Shown here: one piece after another, positions 34,088 through 42,114 of the stretch
How the letters are laid out: every line of letters starts with the position of its first letter
Position numbering within the stretch: position 1 is the stretch's first letter
Assembly (NCBI GenBank): GCA_050012355.1
Contig: JBEKHI010000014.1
Coordinates: forward strand, 1-47,642
DNA: 47,642 nucleotides
Origin: JBEKHI01 sp050012355
GTDB lineage: Bacteria; Actinomycetota; Actinomycetes; Streptosporangiales; Streptosporangiaceae
Direction: 5' to 3'
The notes under the pieces: model-generated
What the model was told of the DNA's origin: nothing
The model's database searches: none
What the model saw: only the letters and a program-made list of their open reading frames with translations
Made by a program: the position numbers and the translations under genes

Positions 34088-34912
34088 TCAGGATTTACGG
34101 GCTACCGCGCACCAGGCCGAGGTCTGCCCAGGGTAAGGTTCTGCCTCGTCCGGGCGCCACTGCTGGTACTGCACCAGGCCGGGCGGCAGGATGTCGAGCC
34201 CGTCAAAGAACGCCTCGACTCGCTCGCGCGGCCGGAAGGTGACCGGCTCGGCCAGCGCCGTGTTCAGCCCCGATGTCGCCCGGGATGCGGCCTCGGTCTC
34301 GACGTCACTCGCCGGATGCCCGATAACTAGGTAGCTGCCGGGCGCGAGCGCGTCGAGCAGTCGCCGGACGATGCCATACGGATCGTCGGAGTCAGGGATA
34401 CAGTGCAGGATGCCGAGCAGCATGAGCGCGACCGGCTGCGAGAAATCCAGGGTGCTCGAGGCCTTCTCCAGGATCGTCGGCACGTTCCGCAGGTCCGCGT
34501 CGATGTACGCGGTCTCGCCCTCCGCAGAGCTGGTGAGCAGCGCTCTCGCGTGCGCCAGCACCATGGGATCGTAGTCCACGTAGACGATCTTGCAGGACGG
34601 CTCGGTCCGCTGAGCCACCTCGTGGGTGTTGTCGGCGGTGGGCAGCCCGGTGCCGATGTCCAGGAACTGCCTGATCCCGCAGTCGGCGGCCAGGAAGCTG
34701 ACCGCCCGGGCGAGGAACTTGCGGCACTCCCGCACGGTCGGGATGATGCCGGGCATAACCTTCACGAACTCTTCGGCCGCTTCCCGGTCGGCGGCGAAGT
34801 TGTCTTTGCCACCCAAGCAGTAGTCGTACACCCGCGCGATGTGCGGCACTCCCCTGTCCAGGCGCGACACATTCGGCTCGTCAGCAATCGGCGTCAACCA
34901 TTCGTCGGCCAT
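34088..34912 (-). CDS. SAM-dependent methyltransferase, DUF574/SAV2177 family
   Basis: 274 residues. Family-typical N-terminus VSRLDRGVPHIARVYDYCLG with GKDNFAADREAAE, then FLDIGTGLPTADNTHEVAQ (SAM-binding motif I), IVYVDYDPMVLAHARALL (motif II acidic residue) and MLLGILHCIPDSDDPYGIV. The family (Methyltransf_19) is very abundant in Streptomyces and relatives, and the physiological substrate is generally unknown. Complete, at usual family length. Confidence 0.9.
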   Translation of the reverse strand: MADEWLTPIADEPNVSRLDRGVPHIARVYDYCLGGKDNFAADREAAEEFVKVMPGIIPTVRECRKFLARAVSFLAADCGIRQFLDIGTGLPTADNTHEVAQRTEPSCKIVYVDYDPMVLAHARALLTSSAEGETAYIDADLRNVPTILEKASSTLDFSQPVALMLLGILHCIPDSDDPYGIVRRLLDALAPGSYLVIGHPASDVETEAASRATSGLNTALAEPVTFRPRERVEAFFDGLDILPPGLVQYQQWRPDEAEPYPGQTSAWCAVARKS

Positions 34913-35071
34913 GACACGGACTGTAGCCCGGTAATCCTGTTAGCGGATAGAACCTGGCTAAGCTGAAGTATCGACCCCGACTTCGCCTCCGCCCCAGGCA
35001 TCACACTAAGCCTGCTCGACGGGCGGCAGGCGGGTGAGAGTGCCGAGGAACTGGCGGCGCTGCACGCCGAG

Positions 35072-35506
35072 GTGCACCCCGGGGATGAGCGCGAGTTCGC
35101 CAGGCGGTTCGCGGTGCAGCGGCGCCAGCCCGGCTTCGTGCTCGGTGCGGCGCGGCACGGCGAGTTCCTGGTCGGTTACGCCTACGGCGCGCCGCTGCGG
35201 CAGTCCACCTCCTGGTGGCGAGACCTCACGACGCCGCTGCCGGAGGATCTCACCGAGGAGTACCCGGGCCGCACGTTCGCGCTGCTGGACCTGGCGGTCC
35301 GGGCGGCCTGGCGCCGCCAGGGTATCGGCCGCGACCTGCACGATCTCGTCCTCGCTGGCCGGCCCGAGGAGCGGGCCACGGTGGTCATCCCGCCCGAGGC
35401 GGCGGCCGCGCAACGGGCCTTTCAGGCATGGGGCTGGAACAAGGCCGCCCGCACGCGGAATGGTTCCGAGGTCTCCGATGTGCTGCTGCGGAGCGATCCA
35501 AGATAG
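35072..35506 (+). CDS. GNAT-family N-acetyltransferase lacking a canonical start
   Basis: Listed from the first GTG (144 residues). The acetyl-CoA loop is intact: LLDLAVRAAWRRQGIGRDLH contains the RxxGxG/A pattern. The coding-like frame continues upstream to about 34967 as FASAPGITLSLLDGRQAGES and further, which reads as the normal first beta strand and helix of a GNAT fold, but no ATG, GTG or TTG occurs before the upstream stop at 34964-34966. So the start codon has been lost, is non-canonical (ATC or CTG), or the gene is decaying. Two hairpins follow the stop. Confidence 0.65.
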   Translation: MHPGDEREFARRFAVQRRQPGFVLGAARHGEFLVGYAYGAPLRQSTSWWRDLTTPLPEDLTEEYPGRTFALLDLAVRAAWRRQGIGRDLHDLVLAGRPEERATVVIPPEAAAAQRAFQAWGWNKAARTRNGSEVSDVLLRSDPR

Positions 35507-35581
35507 CGGATGGACCGGCCGGCAACTTGCCCGATATGCCGAGCATGCGGTGCCGCCCGACGGCCCGGACTGGCCTGCCGG

Positions 35582-35634
35582 CAAGATGATGGTAATTAGC
35601 CGTCGCGTGACGACGGCTAATTACCATCATCTTG
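35582..35634. repeat. perfect 24-bp-arm inverted repeat between genes
   Basis: Arms 35582-35605 and 35611-35634 are exact reverse complements with a 5-nt loop (cgtga). The arms are AT-rich for this genome (core GATGATGGTAATTAGCC). It lies about 75 bp after the acetyltransferase stop and about 130 bp before the convergent MBL gene's stop. It may terminate transcription, but arm length and base composition suggest a mobile or palindromic element. Confidence 0.92.
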
Positions 35635-35652
35635 TCTCGTTGCTGGAGGCCA

Positions 35653-35669
35653 CGCTGGCTCAGCCAGCG
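35653..35669. terminator. small hairpin, candidate terminator
   Basis: CGCTGGC-tca-GCCAGCG, a 7-bp perfect stem between the convergent acetyltransferase and MBL genes. No T-run. It could serve either direction. Confidence 0.4.
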
Positions 35670-35762
35670 ATGCGGGTAACCGGGCCTCGCCGCCAGCACC
35701 CGCGATAACACATCGCGAGCAGTCAGAGGTTAAACGGCAAGGCCTGACGTGCGCAGACTCCG

Positions 35763-36632
35763 TTATCTCCGGAAGGGCCCCGGCAGGCGGCGGCGCAACC
35801 GCCATAGGGCGCCGCGAAACAGCAGCCGACGCCTACCGGCCTTGCACGGGCCGTTGTAAATGATGAAGTCGTCGAAAGGATGCACTCCCGGCTGTCCCCC
35901 GACCACATGGGCGGCGTCGCGCACCGCCGTCAGCCGTTCGACGGTCATCGGGAGCGGCGGCTCGTCCGGCTGGTACAGGCAGCCGATCGGGTAGTCCTTC
36001 CCTGGCCGGCGGGTCATCTCGATGTGACAGCCGAGCACCTGGCTGACCGATCGCGACTCGCAGAACGAGACCATCCGGTCCAGGCTCGCCGTGAACGCCG
36101 CCATGTCCGGCACGTACAGCCGGCCAGGAAGCACGGTGTCGCCAGTAAGGAGAAACCCGGTATCCGGGTCATGGACCGTGATCGCGGCCGGATGATGCCC
36201 GGGCGATCCGGTGATCTCGAGTACGCGGCCGCCGAGGTCGAACCGCACGATCTGCGCGGGCCAGTCGGTGAAGCCGAAGAACGACTGGACCGCCGCCAAG
36301 TCTCGCGGCACGACCGTGGTGCGGGGCCTCCCGGCGAACTGGGCGTCCCCGGCGACGTGATCCCCGTGCCCGTGGGTATGCGCCACGACGAGCTCGCGAT
36401 CCGCACCAACCAGGGAATCCACGGTCTCCCGCACCGGGCACACGGCGGGGTCGGTAACCGCCCCGGTGTCGAGCAGCAACGCGCGGGCGGCGCCGCGGAA
36501 CAGGAACAGGAACGGCGCCTCGAACGTCACGCCCTTGCTCTGCCGCAGGATGAACGTGCCCGGGTCGATCTCACGGACCTGGAGCGGCGGATCGCTCGCG
36601 GATCCGTGGATCCACGGGTCCGCGAGCGACAT
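35763..36632 (-). CDS. MBL-fold metallo-hydrolase
   Basis: 289 residues. The metallo-beta-lactamase motif HTHGHGDHVAG is at about residues 85-95; further ligands are GSPGHHPAAI (His), FLLTGDTVLPG (Asp) and LGCHIEMT (His), so the dinuclear zinc site looks complete. The ATG overlaps the lutC stop by 4 nt (ATGA), making it the fourth gene of the lut operon. Its codons 2-14 (SLADPWIHGSAS and the first base of D) are encoded by a 38-bp quasi-palindrome that could hide the start in a hairpin. The C-terminus is very basic (RRRLLFRGALWRLRRRL). Possible thioesterase- or glyoxalase-II-like role near lactate metabolism; this is inference. Confidence 0.85.
   Translation of the reverse strand: MSLADPWIHGSASDPPLQVREIDPGTFILRQSKGVTFEAPFLFLFRGAARALLLDTGAVTDPAVCPVRETVDSLVGADRELVVAHTHGHGDHVAGDAQFAGRPRTTVVPRDLAAVQSFFGFTDWPAQIVRFDLGGRVLEITGSPGHHPAAITVHDPDTGFLLTGDTVLPGRLYVPDMAAFTASLDRMVSFCESRSVSQVLGCHIEMTRRPGKDYPIGCLYQPDEPPLPMTVERLTAVRDAAHVVGGQPGVHPFDDFIIYNGPCKAGRRRLLFRGALWRLRRRLPGPFRR
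36592..36629. repeat. 38-bp quasi-palindrome at the MBL start
   Basis: Two 19-nt halves (36592-36610, 36611-36629) are complementary at 18 of 19 positions with no spacer, centred on GGATCC. It covers MBL codons 2-14 on the minus strand, two nucleotides after the ATG. In mRNA it would form a strong hairpin beside the initiation codon. Confidence 0.9.
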
Positions 36633-37267
36633 CAGCTCGCGATCAGGATGTGCAGGTTGCGGGGGCCGTGGACGCCCTCGACCCGGATCAGCTCGATGTC
36701 GCTGGTGGCGGACGGGCCGGAGATCAGCGTGTGCGGGCGAGCCGGTGTCAGCGCGGCGAACGCGTCGGGCAGATCGGGGACGATCTGGCTACCGCGCACC
36801 ACGACCAGGTGGAAGTCCGGGATCAGCGTGATCGCGCGACGGCCCTGGCCCGGTCCGTGGTCCAGGATGATCGTGCCGGTCTCGGCGATCGCCACCGCGC
36901 AGCCGGTCAGCACGCCGGAGACGTTATCTAGCTCGGCGGCCGGCAGCGGGGTGTCACGCACCAGTTCCACCGAAGCCGGCACCAGAGCCAGCCACTCGGG
37001 CGGCAGCCCGTCGGGCACGACGAAACGGCCTGCGATCAGGGTGCGGGCGATCGCGTCCGGCAGCTCATCGGACGGGACACGCTCGACGACCGCGCGATAG
37101 TCGGCGGCGCGTTCGGCGAACAGGGCGATGATGTCGGTCGTCGCGGGATCGTGGTGCGAGCCCAGATACTCGCGCGGCAGCGAAGCGTAGACGGCGTCGA
37201 CGTCCGCCGCGCGCCTGCCAGTGTTGGCCGCCCGGACCCTGGCCAGGATCACATCGCGCGCGCTCAT
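36632..37267 (-). CDS. lutC: lactate utilization protein C (LUD domain)
   Basis: 211 residues from ATG 37267, which overlaps the lutB stop by 4 nt. LUD (DUF162) domain: SARDVILARVRAAN at the N-terminus and VLTGCAVAIAETGTIILDHG in the C-terminal half, followed by LVVVRGSQIVPDLPDAF. LutC is the third component of the LutABC complex, which oxidises L-lactate to pyruvate; its exact role is not known. Normal length for the family. Confidence 0.92.
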   Translation of the reverse strand: MSARDVILARVRAANTGRRAADVDAVYASLPREYLGSHHDPATTDIIALFAERAADYRAVVERVPSDELPDAIARTLIAGRFVVPDGLPPEWLALVPASVELVRDTPLPAAELDNVSGVLTGCAVAIAETGTIILDHGPGQGRRAITLIPDFHLVVVRGSQIVPDLPDAFAALTPARPHTLISGPSATSDIELIRVEGVHGPRNLHILIAS

Positions 37268-38688
37268 TCGTGGGTCCGTTCCCACCAGGCCCGGAAGGAT
37301 TCCTTCGGCGGGGCCGGTGCGTCGCGGGTGTCGGTCCACGCGGACAGCGGCGGTGGCAGCCGGCGGATGCGGCCCCGGGGCGCGACCAGGGGCCGCGACA
37401 GGCCAGCGAGGCGCTGCGCCAGGGCCAGCAGGCGCGGCGAGCGGAGTACGTAGGCCGCGAGGTGAAACACTCGGCGTTCTGATGAATGCTTCGGTACCTT
37501 GGCCCGGAGATCAACGAGGACCTCGGGGATGTTGATCGCGACCGGGCAGACCTCGTAGCACGCGCCGCACAGCGTGGAGGCGAAGGGCAGCGAGGCGTCC
37601 ACCGGGTCGGTGAGCCCGCGCAGTTGCGGGGACAGGATCGCGCCGATCGGGCCGGGGTAGGGCGAGCCGTACGCGTGCCCTCCCGCCCGCTCGTAGACCG
37701 GGCACACGTTCAGGCAGGCCGAGCAGCGGATGCAGCGCAGCGCCTGGCGGCCGATGCCGTCGGCGAGGGTGTCCGTCCGGCCGTTGTCCAGCAGGACCAG
37801 GTGGAAGTCCCGTGGACCGTCGCCGGCGGTGACACCGGTCCAGATCGACGTGTACGGGTTCATCCGCTCGGCGGTGGAGGACCGTGGCAGCAGCGCGAGG
37901 AAGACCTCAAGGTCCTGCCAGGACGGCAGGATCTTCTCCACGCCGACCAGCGAGATCAGGGTCTCGGGGAGGGTCACCGACATCCGGCCGTTGCCCTCGG
38001 ACTCCACGACGACCAGCGAACCGGTGTCGGCGATCGCGAAGTTCGCGCCGGAGACGCCCACCTTGGCCGACAGGAACCGCGACCGCAGGTGCGTCCTGGC
38101 CGCGGCCGCCAGCTGTGACGGGTCGTCGGACAAATCCGCCGCAACCCCCGGCATTGACCGGCGGAAGATGTCCCGGATCTCCGAGCGGTTGCGGTGGATC
38201 GCGGGCACCAGGATGTGGCTCGGCAGGTCATGGCCCAGCTGCACGATGAGCTCGGCGAGGTCGGTCTCGACCGGCGTGATGCCGCGAGCCTCCAAAGCGG
38301 CGTTGAGCCCGGTCTCCTGAGTGGCCATCGACTTGACCTTGACCACCGAGTCGGTCCCGGTGGCGGCGGCTATCGAGGCGACGATCTCGTTCGCTTCCCC
38401 GGCGTCGCGGGCCCAGTGCACGTGGCCGCCGGCCTTCGTGACGTTGTCCTCGAGGCGGAGCAGGTAGGTGTCGAGGTTGGCGAGCGTGTGGTCCTTGATC
38501 GCCTTCGCGGCCTGCCGCAGCGCCTCCCAGTCGCCAAGCTCACCGACCGCGTGCGCACGCTTGGTGCGGATGGTGTGCGTGGCGTGGGTGAGGTTGCGCC
38601 GAAGCTGGGTGTCGGCCACCGCCACCCGCGCCGCGGCGGGGAAAGCGGGCATGCCGACATAGGTGGGCATCCGATCGGAGGTTGTCAC
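37264..38688 (-). CDS. lutB: lactate utilization iron-sulfur protein LutB
   Basis: 474 residues from GTG 38688, overlapping the lutA stop by 4 nt. An N-terminal LUD-like domain (VKVKSMATQETGLNAALEA, then ADTGSLVVVESEGNGRMSV) is followed by two 4Fe-4S binding motifs, RCIRCSACLNVCPVYE (about residues 316-331) and CGACYEVCPVAIN (about 372-384). This is the central electron-transfer subunit of the LutABC lactate oxidase complex in the cytoplasm. It ends with a basic C-terminal helix region. Confidence 0.94.
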   Translation of the reverse strand: MTTSDRMPTYVGMPAFPAAARVAVADTQLRRNLTHATHTIRTKRAHAVGELGDWEALRQAAKAIKDHTLANLDTYLLRLEDNVTKAGGHVHWARDAGEANEIVASIAAATGTDSVVKVKSMATQETGLNAALEARGITPVETDLAELIVQLGHDLPSHILVPAIHRNRSEIRDIFRRSMPGVAADLSDDPSQLAAAARTHLRSRFLSAKVGVSGANFAIADTGSLVVVESEGNGRMSVTLPETLISLVGVEKILPSWQDLEVFLALLPRSSTAERMNPYTSIWTGVTAGDGPRDFHLVLLDNGRTDTLADGIGRQALRCIRCSACLNVCPVYERAGGHAYGSPYPGPIGAILSPQLRGLTDPVDASLPFASTLCGACYEVCPVAINIPEVLVDLRAKVPKHSSERRVFHLAAYVLRSPRLLALAQRLAGLSRPLVAPRGRIRRLPPPLSAWTDTRDAPAPPKESFRAWWERTHE

Positions 38689-39380
38689 GCGTCCGTCCCC
38701 GCGAGAATCTCGGCCAGGTGGATCGCGTCCACCCCGGTACGCTGCCGGGACAGCGCACCGCCGATGTGCATCAGGCAGGAGCTGTCGGTGGCACATACGT
38801 ACTCGGCGCCAGTGAGCCGGATGTTGGACACCTTGTCGGTACACATCGCGGCGGACACGTCAGCATTCTTCACCGCAAAGGTGCCGCCGAAACCGCAGCA
38901 GGTGTCCGCTTCCGGCAACTCAGCGAGGTCCAGGCCGCGCACCGCCCGCAGCAGCGCGAGCGGCGCGTCACCGATGTGGAGCATGCGCAGCCCGTGGCAA
39001 GACGGGTGATAGGTCACCCGGTGCGGGAAATATGCGCCCACGTCGGTGACGCCAAGCACCCCGGTGAGGAATTCTGACAGCTCATAGGTGCGGGAAGCAA
39101 CCTCGGCGGCCTCGGCCGGGTAGTACTCCCGCACCATCGCGACACACGACCCGGACGGCGACACGATCGCCTCGTAGCCGTCGAATGCCTTGGTAAACCC
39201 CCGGGCCATCAGGGCCGCGTCCGCCCGGTACCCGGTGTTGAAATGCATCTGGCCGCAGCAGGACTGCGCCATCGGGAACTCCACTTGGTGCCCCAGCCGC
39301 TCCAGGAGCGTGACGACCGCCTTACCGGTGTCTGGGTACAAGGTGTCGGTGAGACAGGTGATGAACAGTCCGATCCGCAC
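38685..39380 (-). CDS. lutA: lactate utilization protein A (CCG-domain Fe-S protein)
   Basis: 231 residues. Two cysteine-rich CCG domains: SCCGQMHFNTGY at about residue 40, and TYHPSCHGLRML with DTCCGFGGTFAVK further on, the heterodisulfide-reductase-like pattern of LutA/GlcF. First gene of the lutA-lutB-lutC-MBL operon, divergent by 86 bp from the ornithine-cyclodeaminase-family gene. No LutR-type GntR regulator is in the window. Confidence 0.93.
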   Translation of the reverse strand: MRIGLFITCLTDTLYPDTGKAVVTLLERLGHQVEFPMAQSCCGQMHFNTGYRADAALMARGFTKAFDGYEAIVSPSGSCVAMVREYYPAEAAEVASRTYELSEFLTGVLGVTDVGAYFPHRVTYHPSCHGLRMLHIGDAPLALLRAVRGLDLAELPEADTCCGFGGTFAVKNADVSAAMCTDKVSNIRLTGAEYVCATDSSCLMHIGGALSRQRTGVDAIHLAEILAGTDA

Positions 39381-39466
39381 ACCGCTAGCTTAGGGCCGCC
39401 GGCGGGGCCGGGAACATCGAACAGGTATGCTAGTCGAGGTTCGGGCGAGAAACGGAGGCTATCGAG

Positions 39467-40507
39467 TTGGTTCTTCCAGGTACCTCGTCCGGCCCCGGGG
39501 ACGGCCACCGGGAGCTGTGGCTTCGCTTCCTGTCCGGACCGGACATAGAGGCCCTCTCCATCTCGAACGCCGAGGTCGTCGCCGCCGTAGAGGACGCGGT
39601 CAGGGCACATGGCGACGGACGCGTCGTCATGGAGCCAAGGGTGCACCTGGTCCCGGACAACAACGGCGCGGGTCACTTCAACGTGCTGCGCGGGCATCTT
39701 TCCGTGCCCGGGGTGAGCGGCGTCAAGGTGGTCGGCGACTTCGTGTCGAACTACGCGGCCGGACTGCCCAGCGAACTCGGGCTGCTAACCCTGTACGACC
39801 CCGAAACCGGCGTTCCGCTGTCCATCATGGACGCGACCATGATCACGGCCCGGCGGACCGGCGCCATGACCGCGGTGGGGGCCCGCTACCTGGCCCGCCA
39901 GGACGCGCGGGTGCTCGGCCACGTCGGGGCTCGCGGCACCGCCTTCTGGAATGTCGTGATGCTGGACGAGATGTTCGACCTGGACGAGATCCGGGTGACC
40001 AGCCGCCGGCCCGAGTCACGGGAAGCGTTCGCGCGGGAGCTGGCGGCGGTCACCAGAGCCCGGGTCCGGGTCACGGCCACCGCCGAGGAGGCATTCGACG
40101 GTGCCGACATCCTGGTCGAGGCATCCCGGCTCACCGAGCCGGAGCCCCTGCTGCGGACGAGCTCGGTCAAACCCGGCGCGTTCGTCGTGCCCTACGGCAC
40201 GATCAGCGCCGTGGAGCTCGACCTGCTCGACGTGATGGACAAGGTGGTGGTGGACGACTGGCGTGAGGCGCAGTCAGGGCGGTTCGGCGCGTTGCGCCGG
40301 CAGGTGGACAGCGGCCGGCTCTCGGCCGCGTCGCTGCACGCGGAACTGGGGCAGATCGTCACCGGCCAGCGGCCAGGCCGGGAAGGCGGCGACGAGCGGA
40401 TCCTGCTCTGGCATCGCGGGCTGCCCATTCTCGACATCGCCGTCGGCCTGGCTATTCTCCGCCGGGCCGAGGCCCAGGGCATCGGAACCATGCTGCGGTA
40501 CCGCTAG
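39467..40507 (+). CDS. ornithine cyclodeaminase / mu-crystallin family protein
   Basis: 346 residues from TTG 39467, chosen because GGAGG lies about 9 nt upstream. The family's substrate site is visible: SGVKVVGDFVSNYAAGLPSE (Lys) and DATMITARRTGAMTAVGARY (Arg pair). The NAD-binding loop reads LGHVGARGTAFWNVVM, a variant of the usual GxGxQA, followed by DEIRVTSRRPESREAF. Members deaminate or reductively aminate small amino or imino acids (ornithine cyclodeaminase, alanine dehydrogenase, ketimine reductase); the reaction here is unknown. Its stop is 2 nt before the start of the ammonia-lyase-like gene, so the two are translated as a pair. Confidence 0.82.
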   Translation: MVLPGTSSGPGDGHRELWLRFLSGPDIEALSISNAEVVAAVEDAVRAHGDGRVVMEPRVHLVPDNNGAGHFNVLRGHLSVPGVSGVKVVGDFVSNYAAGLPSELGLLTLYDPETGVPLSIMDATMITARRTGAMTAVGARYLARQDARVLGHVGARGTAFWNVVMLDEMFDLDEIRVTSRRPESREAFARELAAVTRARVRVTATAEEAFDGADILVEASRLTEPEPLLRTSSVKPGAFVVPYGTISAVELDLLDVMDKVVVDDWREAQSGRFGALRRQVDSGRLSAASLHAELGQIVTGQRPGREGGDERILLWHRGLPILDIAVGLAILRRAEAQGIGTMLRYR

Positions 40508-40509
40508 CG

Positions 40510-41982
40510 ATGCCCGTCGTCATCGCCGAGTCCGGCACCACGGATCTCGAGCTCATCCGGGCTGTTGCCGGCGGCCAGCCGGTCCGCATCGCGGCGGACC
40601 TGCTGGACCGCGTCCAGCGGCACTGCACGCAAGCGCGGCAGGCCCTGCGCGACGGTCAGCCGGTGTACGGGGTGAACACCGGCATGGGAAAGCTCTCCAC
40701 CGTTCGCCTCACCGAGACCGAGCAGCGTTCCCACCAGCGCAACCTGATGCTGGCACGGGCCACCGGCGGCCCGCCGTGGCTGGAGCCGGCGGAGGTCCGG
40801 GCGATCATCACGGTCCGGCTGCTGACCTTCCTTTCCGGTGACGCGGGGGTGTCATCGGCGCTGTGCCAGCGGCTCGCCGAGCTGCTCAACCGCGGTATCG
40901 TGCCGGCCGTACCGCGGACCGGTATGGGGTCCGCGGGCGAGATCATGCAGCTCGCGCACACCTTCGGGCCGCTAGCCGGCATCGGCCAGGTAATCGGGCC
41001 GGACGGGAGCCCGCGGCCCGCCTGGGAGGCGCTGCGTGATCACGACCTGAGCGAGTTCAGCCTCGGTCCGAAGGAAGGCATCGCCTTGATCCAGGGCGTG
41101 CCCGGTACCACCGGATTGTCGGTACTCCGCCTCGCCGAGGCAGCCGTGCTCGGCTCGCTCATGGAGAGCTGCGCCGCGCTGTCGATCGCGGTGATCCGGG
41201 CGCCGCGCGACCCCTATAGCGCCGCCTGCGGACGCGGTGACGACCTGCTCGCCGGGGTACTCGAACGGATCCGCGCCGCCACCGGGGAGGAACCGTCGCC
41301 GCACTCGCTCCAGGCCCCGGTCTCGTTCCGGGTGGCCGGGCCGGTGTTCGCCCACCTGCGCCGGGCCGCGGCCCAACTGGAAGCGGCGACCCGCCGCGCC
41401 CTGACCGGGGTCACCGACTCGCCGGCCTACCTCGACGGAGAGTTCATCGGCGCAGCCGGGTTCCACGGCATCGACCTATCCGCGCATTGCGACCAGCTCA
41501 CGGCGGCGTTGTGCCATGCCGCCGAGGTATCCGCGGCCCGCATCCACCGGCTGCTGGATCCCGCCGTGACCGGGCTGCCCGCGCAACTGGCCCGCCAGCC
41601 CGGTCCCGAGGCTGGCTTGACGCCGGTACACAAACGGGCCGCCGGCGAGGTGCATGCCATGCGGCTCCTGGCCACCGCCACCTCGGTGGGCCTGATCGAG
41701 ACCTCTGGCGGCCAGGAGGACGTGCAGTCGTTCGCCTGGGAGGCGGCCGGCAAACTTTCCGCCGCGTTGCGTCATGCCCGCGCGGTCACGGCCTGCGAGC
41801 TACTGGCCGGCTATCAGGCCGCGATGCTCTCCGGTCGTCCGGTGCCCGCTGGCTGCCGGCCGCTGATGGACTGGCTGGCCGGGATCATCGGCCCTATCGA
41901 TGGCGACCGGCCGTTTGGCCAGGACATCGAGCGCCTGATCGGCGGGCTCGCGGATCGTGATGCCGTGACCGGACCTGGGTAA
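40510..41982 (+). CDS. histidine/aromatic ammonia-lyase homologue without MIO tripeptide
   Basis: 490 residues, full HAL/PAL-family fold. Conserved: PVYGVNTGMGKLS with Tyr53, IVPAVPRTGMGSAGEIMQLA, KEGIALIQGVPGTTG, a SFRVAGP segment with Arg, and SGGQEDVQSF with Glu. Changed: the Ala-Ser-Gly that cyclises to the MIO electrophile is Ser-Ala-Gly (141-143); Asn195 is Gln195; by alignment His83 is Arg83 and Tyr280 is Val271. Without the Ser of the tripeptide, standard MIO formation is not expected, so an ordinary ammonia-lyase reaction is doubtful and the enzyme may do something new or serve as a binding or regulatory protein. Coupled to the ornithine-cyclodeaminase-family gene. Confidence 0.82.
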   Translation: MPVVIAESGTTDLELIRAVAGGQPVRIAADLLDRVQRHCTQARQALRDGQPVYGVNTGMGKLSTVRLTETEQRSHQRNLMLARATGGPPWLEPAEVRAIITVRLLTFLSGDAGVSSALCQRLAELLNRGIVPAVPRTGMGSAGEIMQLAHTFGPLAGIGQVIGPDGSPRPAWEALRDHDLSEFSLGPKEGIALIQGVPGTTGLSVLRLAEAAVLGSLMESCAALSIAVIRAPRDPYSAACGRGDDLLAGVLERIRAATGEEPSPHSLQAPVSFRVAGPVFAHLRRAAAQLEAATRRALTGVTDSPAYLDGEFIGAAGFHGIDLSAHCDQLTAALCHAAEVSAARIHRLLDPAVTGLPAQLARQPGPEAGLTPVHKRAAGEVHAMRLLATATSVGLIETSGGQEDVQSFAWEAAGKLSAALRHARAVTACELLAGYQAAMLSGRPVPAGCRPLMDWLAGIIGPIDGDRPFGQDIERLIGGLADRDAVTGPG

Positions 41983-42022
41983 CAGTCAGGTCAATTCTGT
42001 TCGACGCGAACGTCGCTGACTG
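41983..42022 (+). terminator. hairpin after the ammonia-lyase-like gene
   Basis: Starts right after the stop codon: outer arms CAGTCAG / CTGACTG enclose an inner CGACG-cgaa-CGTCG hairpin, with 12 unpaired nt on one side. AT-rich DNA (GTCGATATTTAAGTTAGGC) and a GGAGG site follow before the permease gene, so transcription may restart there. Moderate evidence. Confidence 0.4.
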
Positions 42023-42114
42023 CCCGCCTGTCGATATTTAAGTTAGGCTTTTCCGCTTACGGGGCAATACACTCCGCGTGTCGTGAGGGCCTATACGGAC
42101 CGAGGAGGACAACG

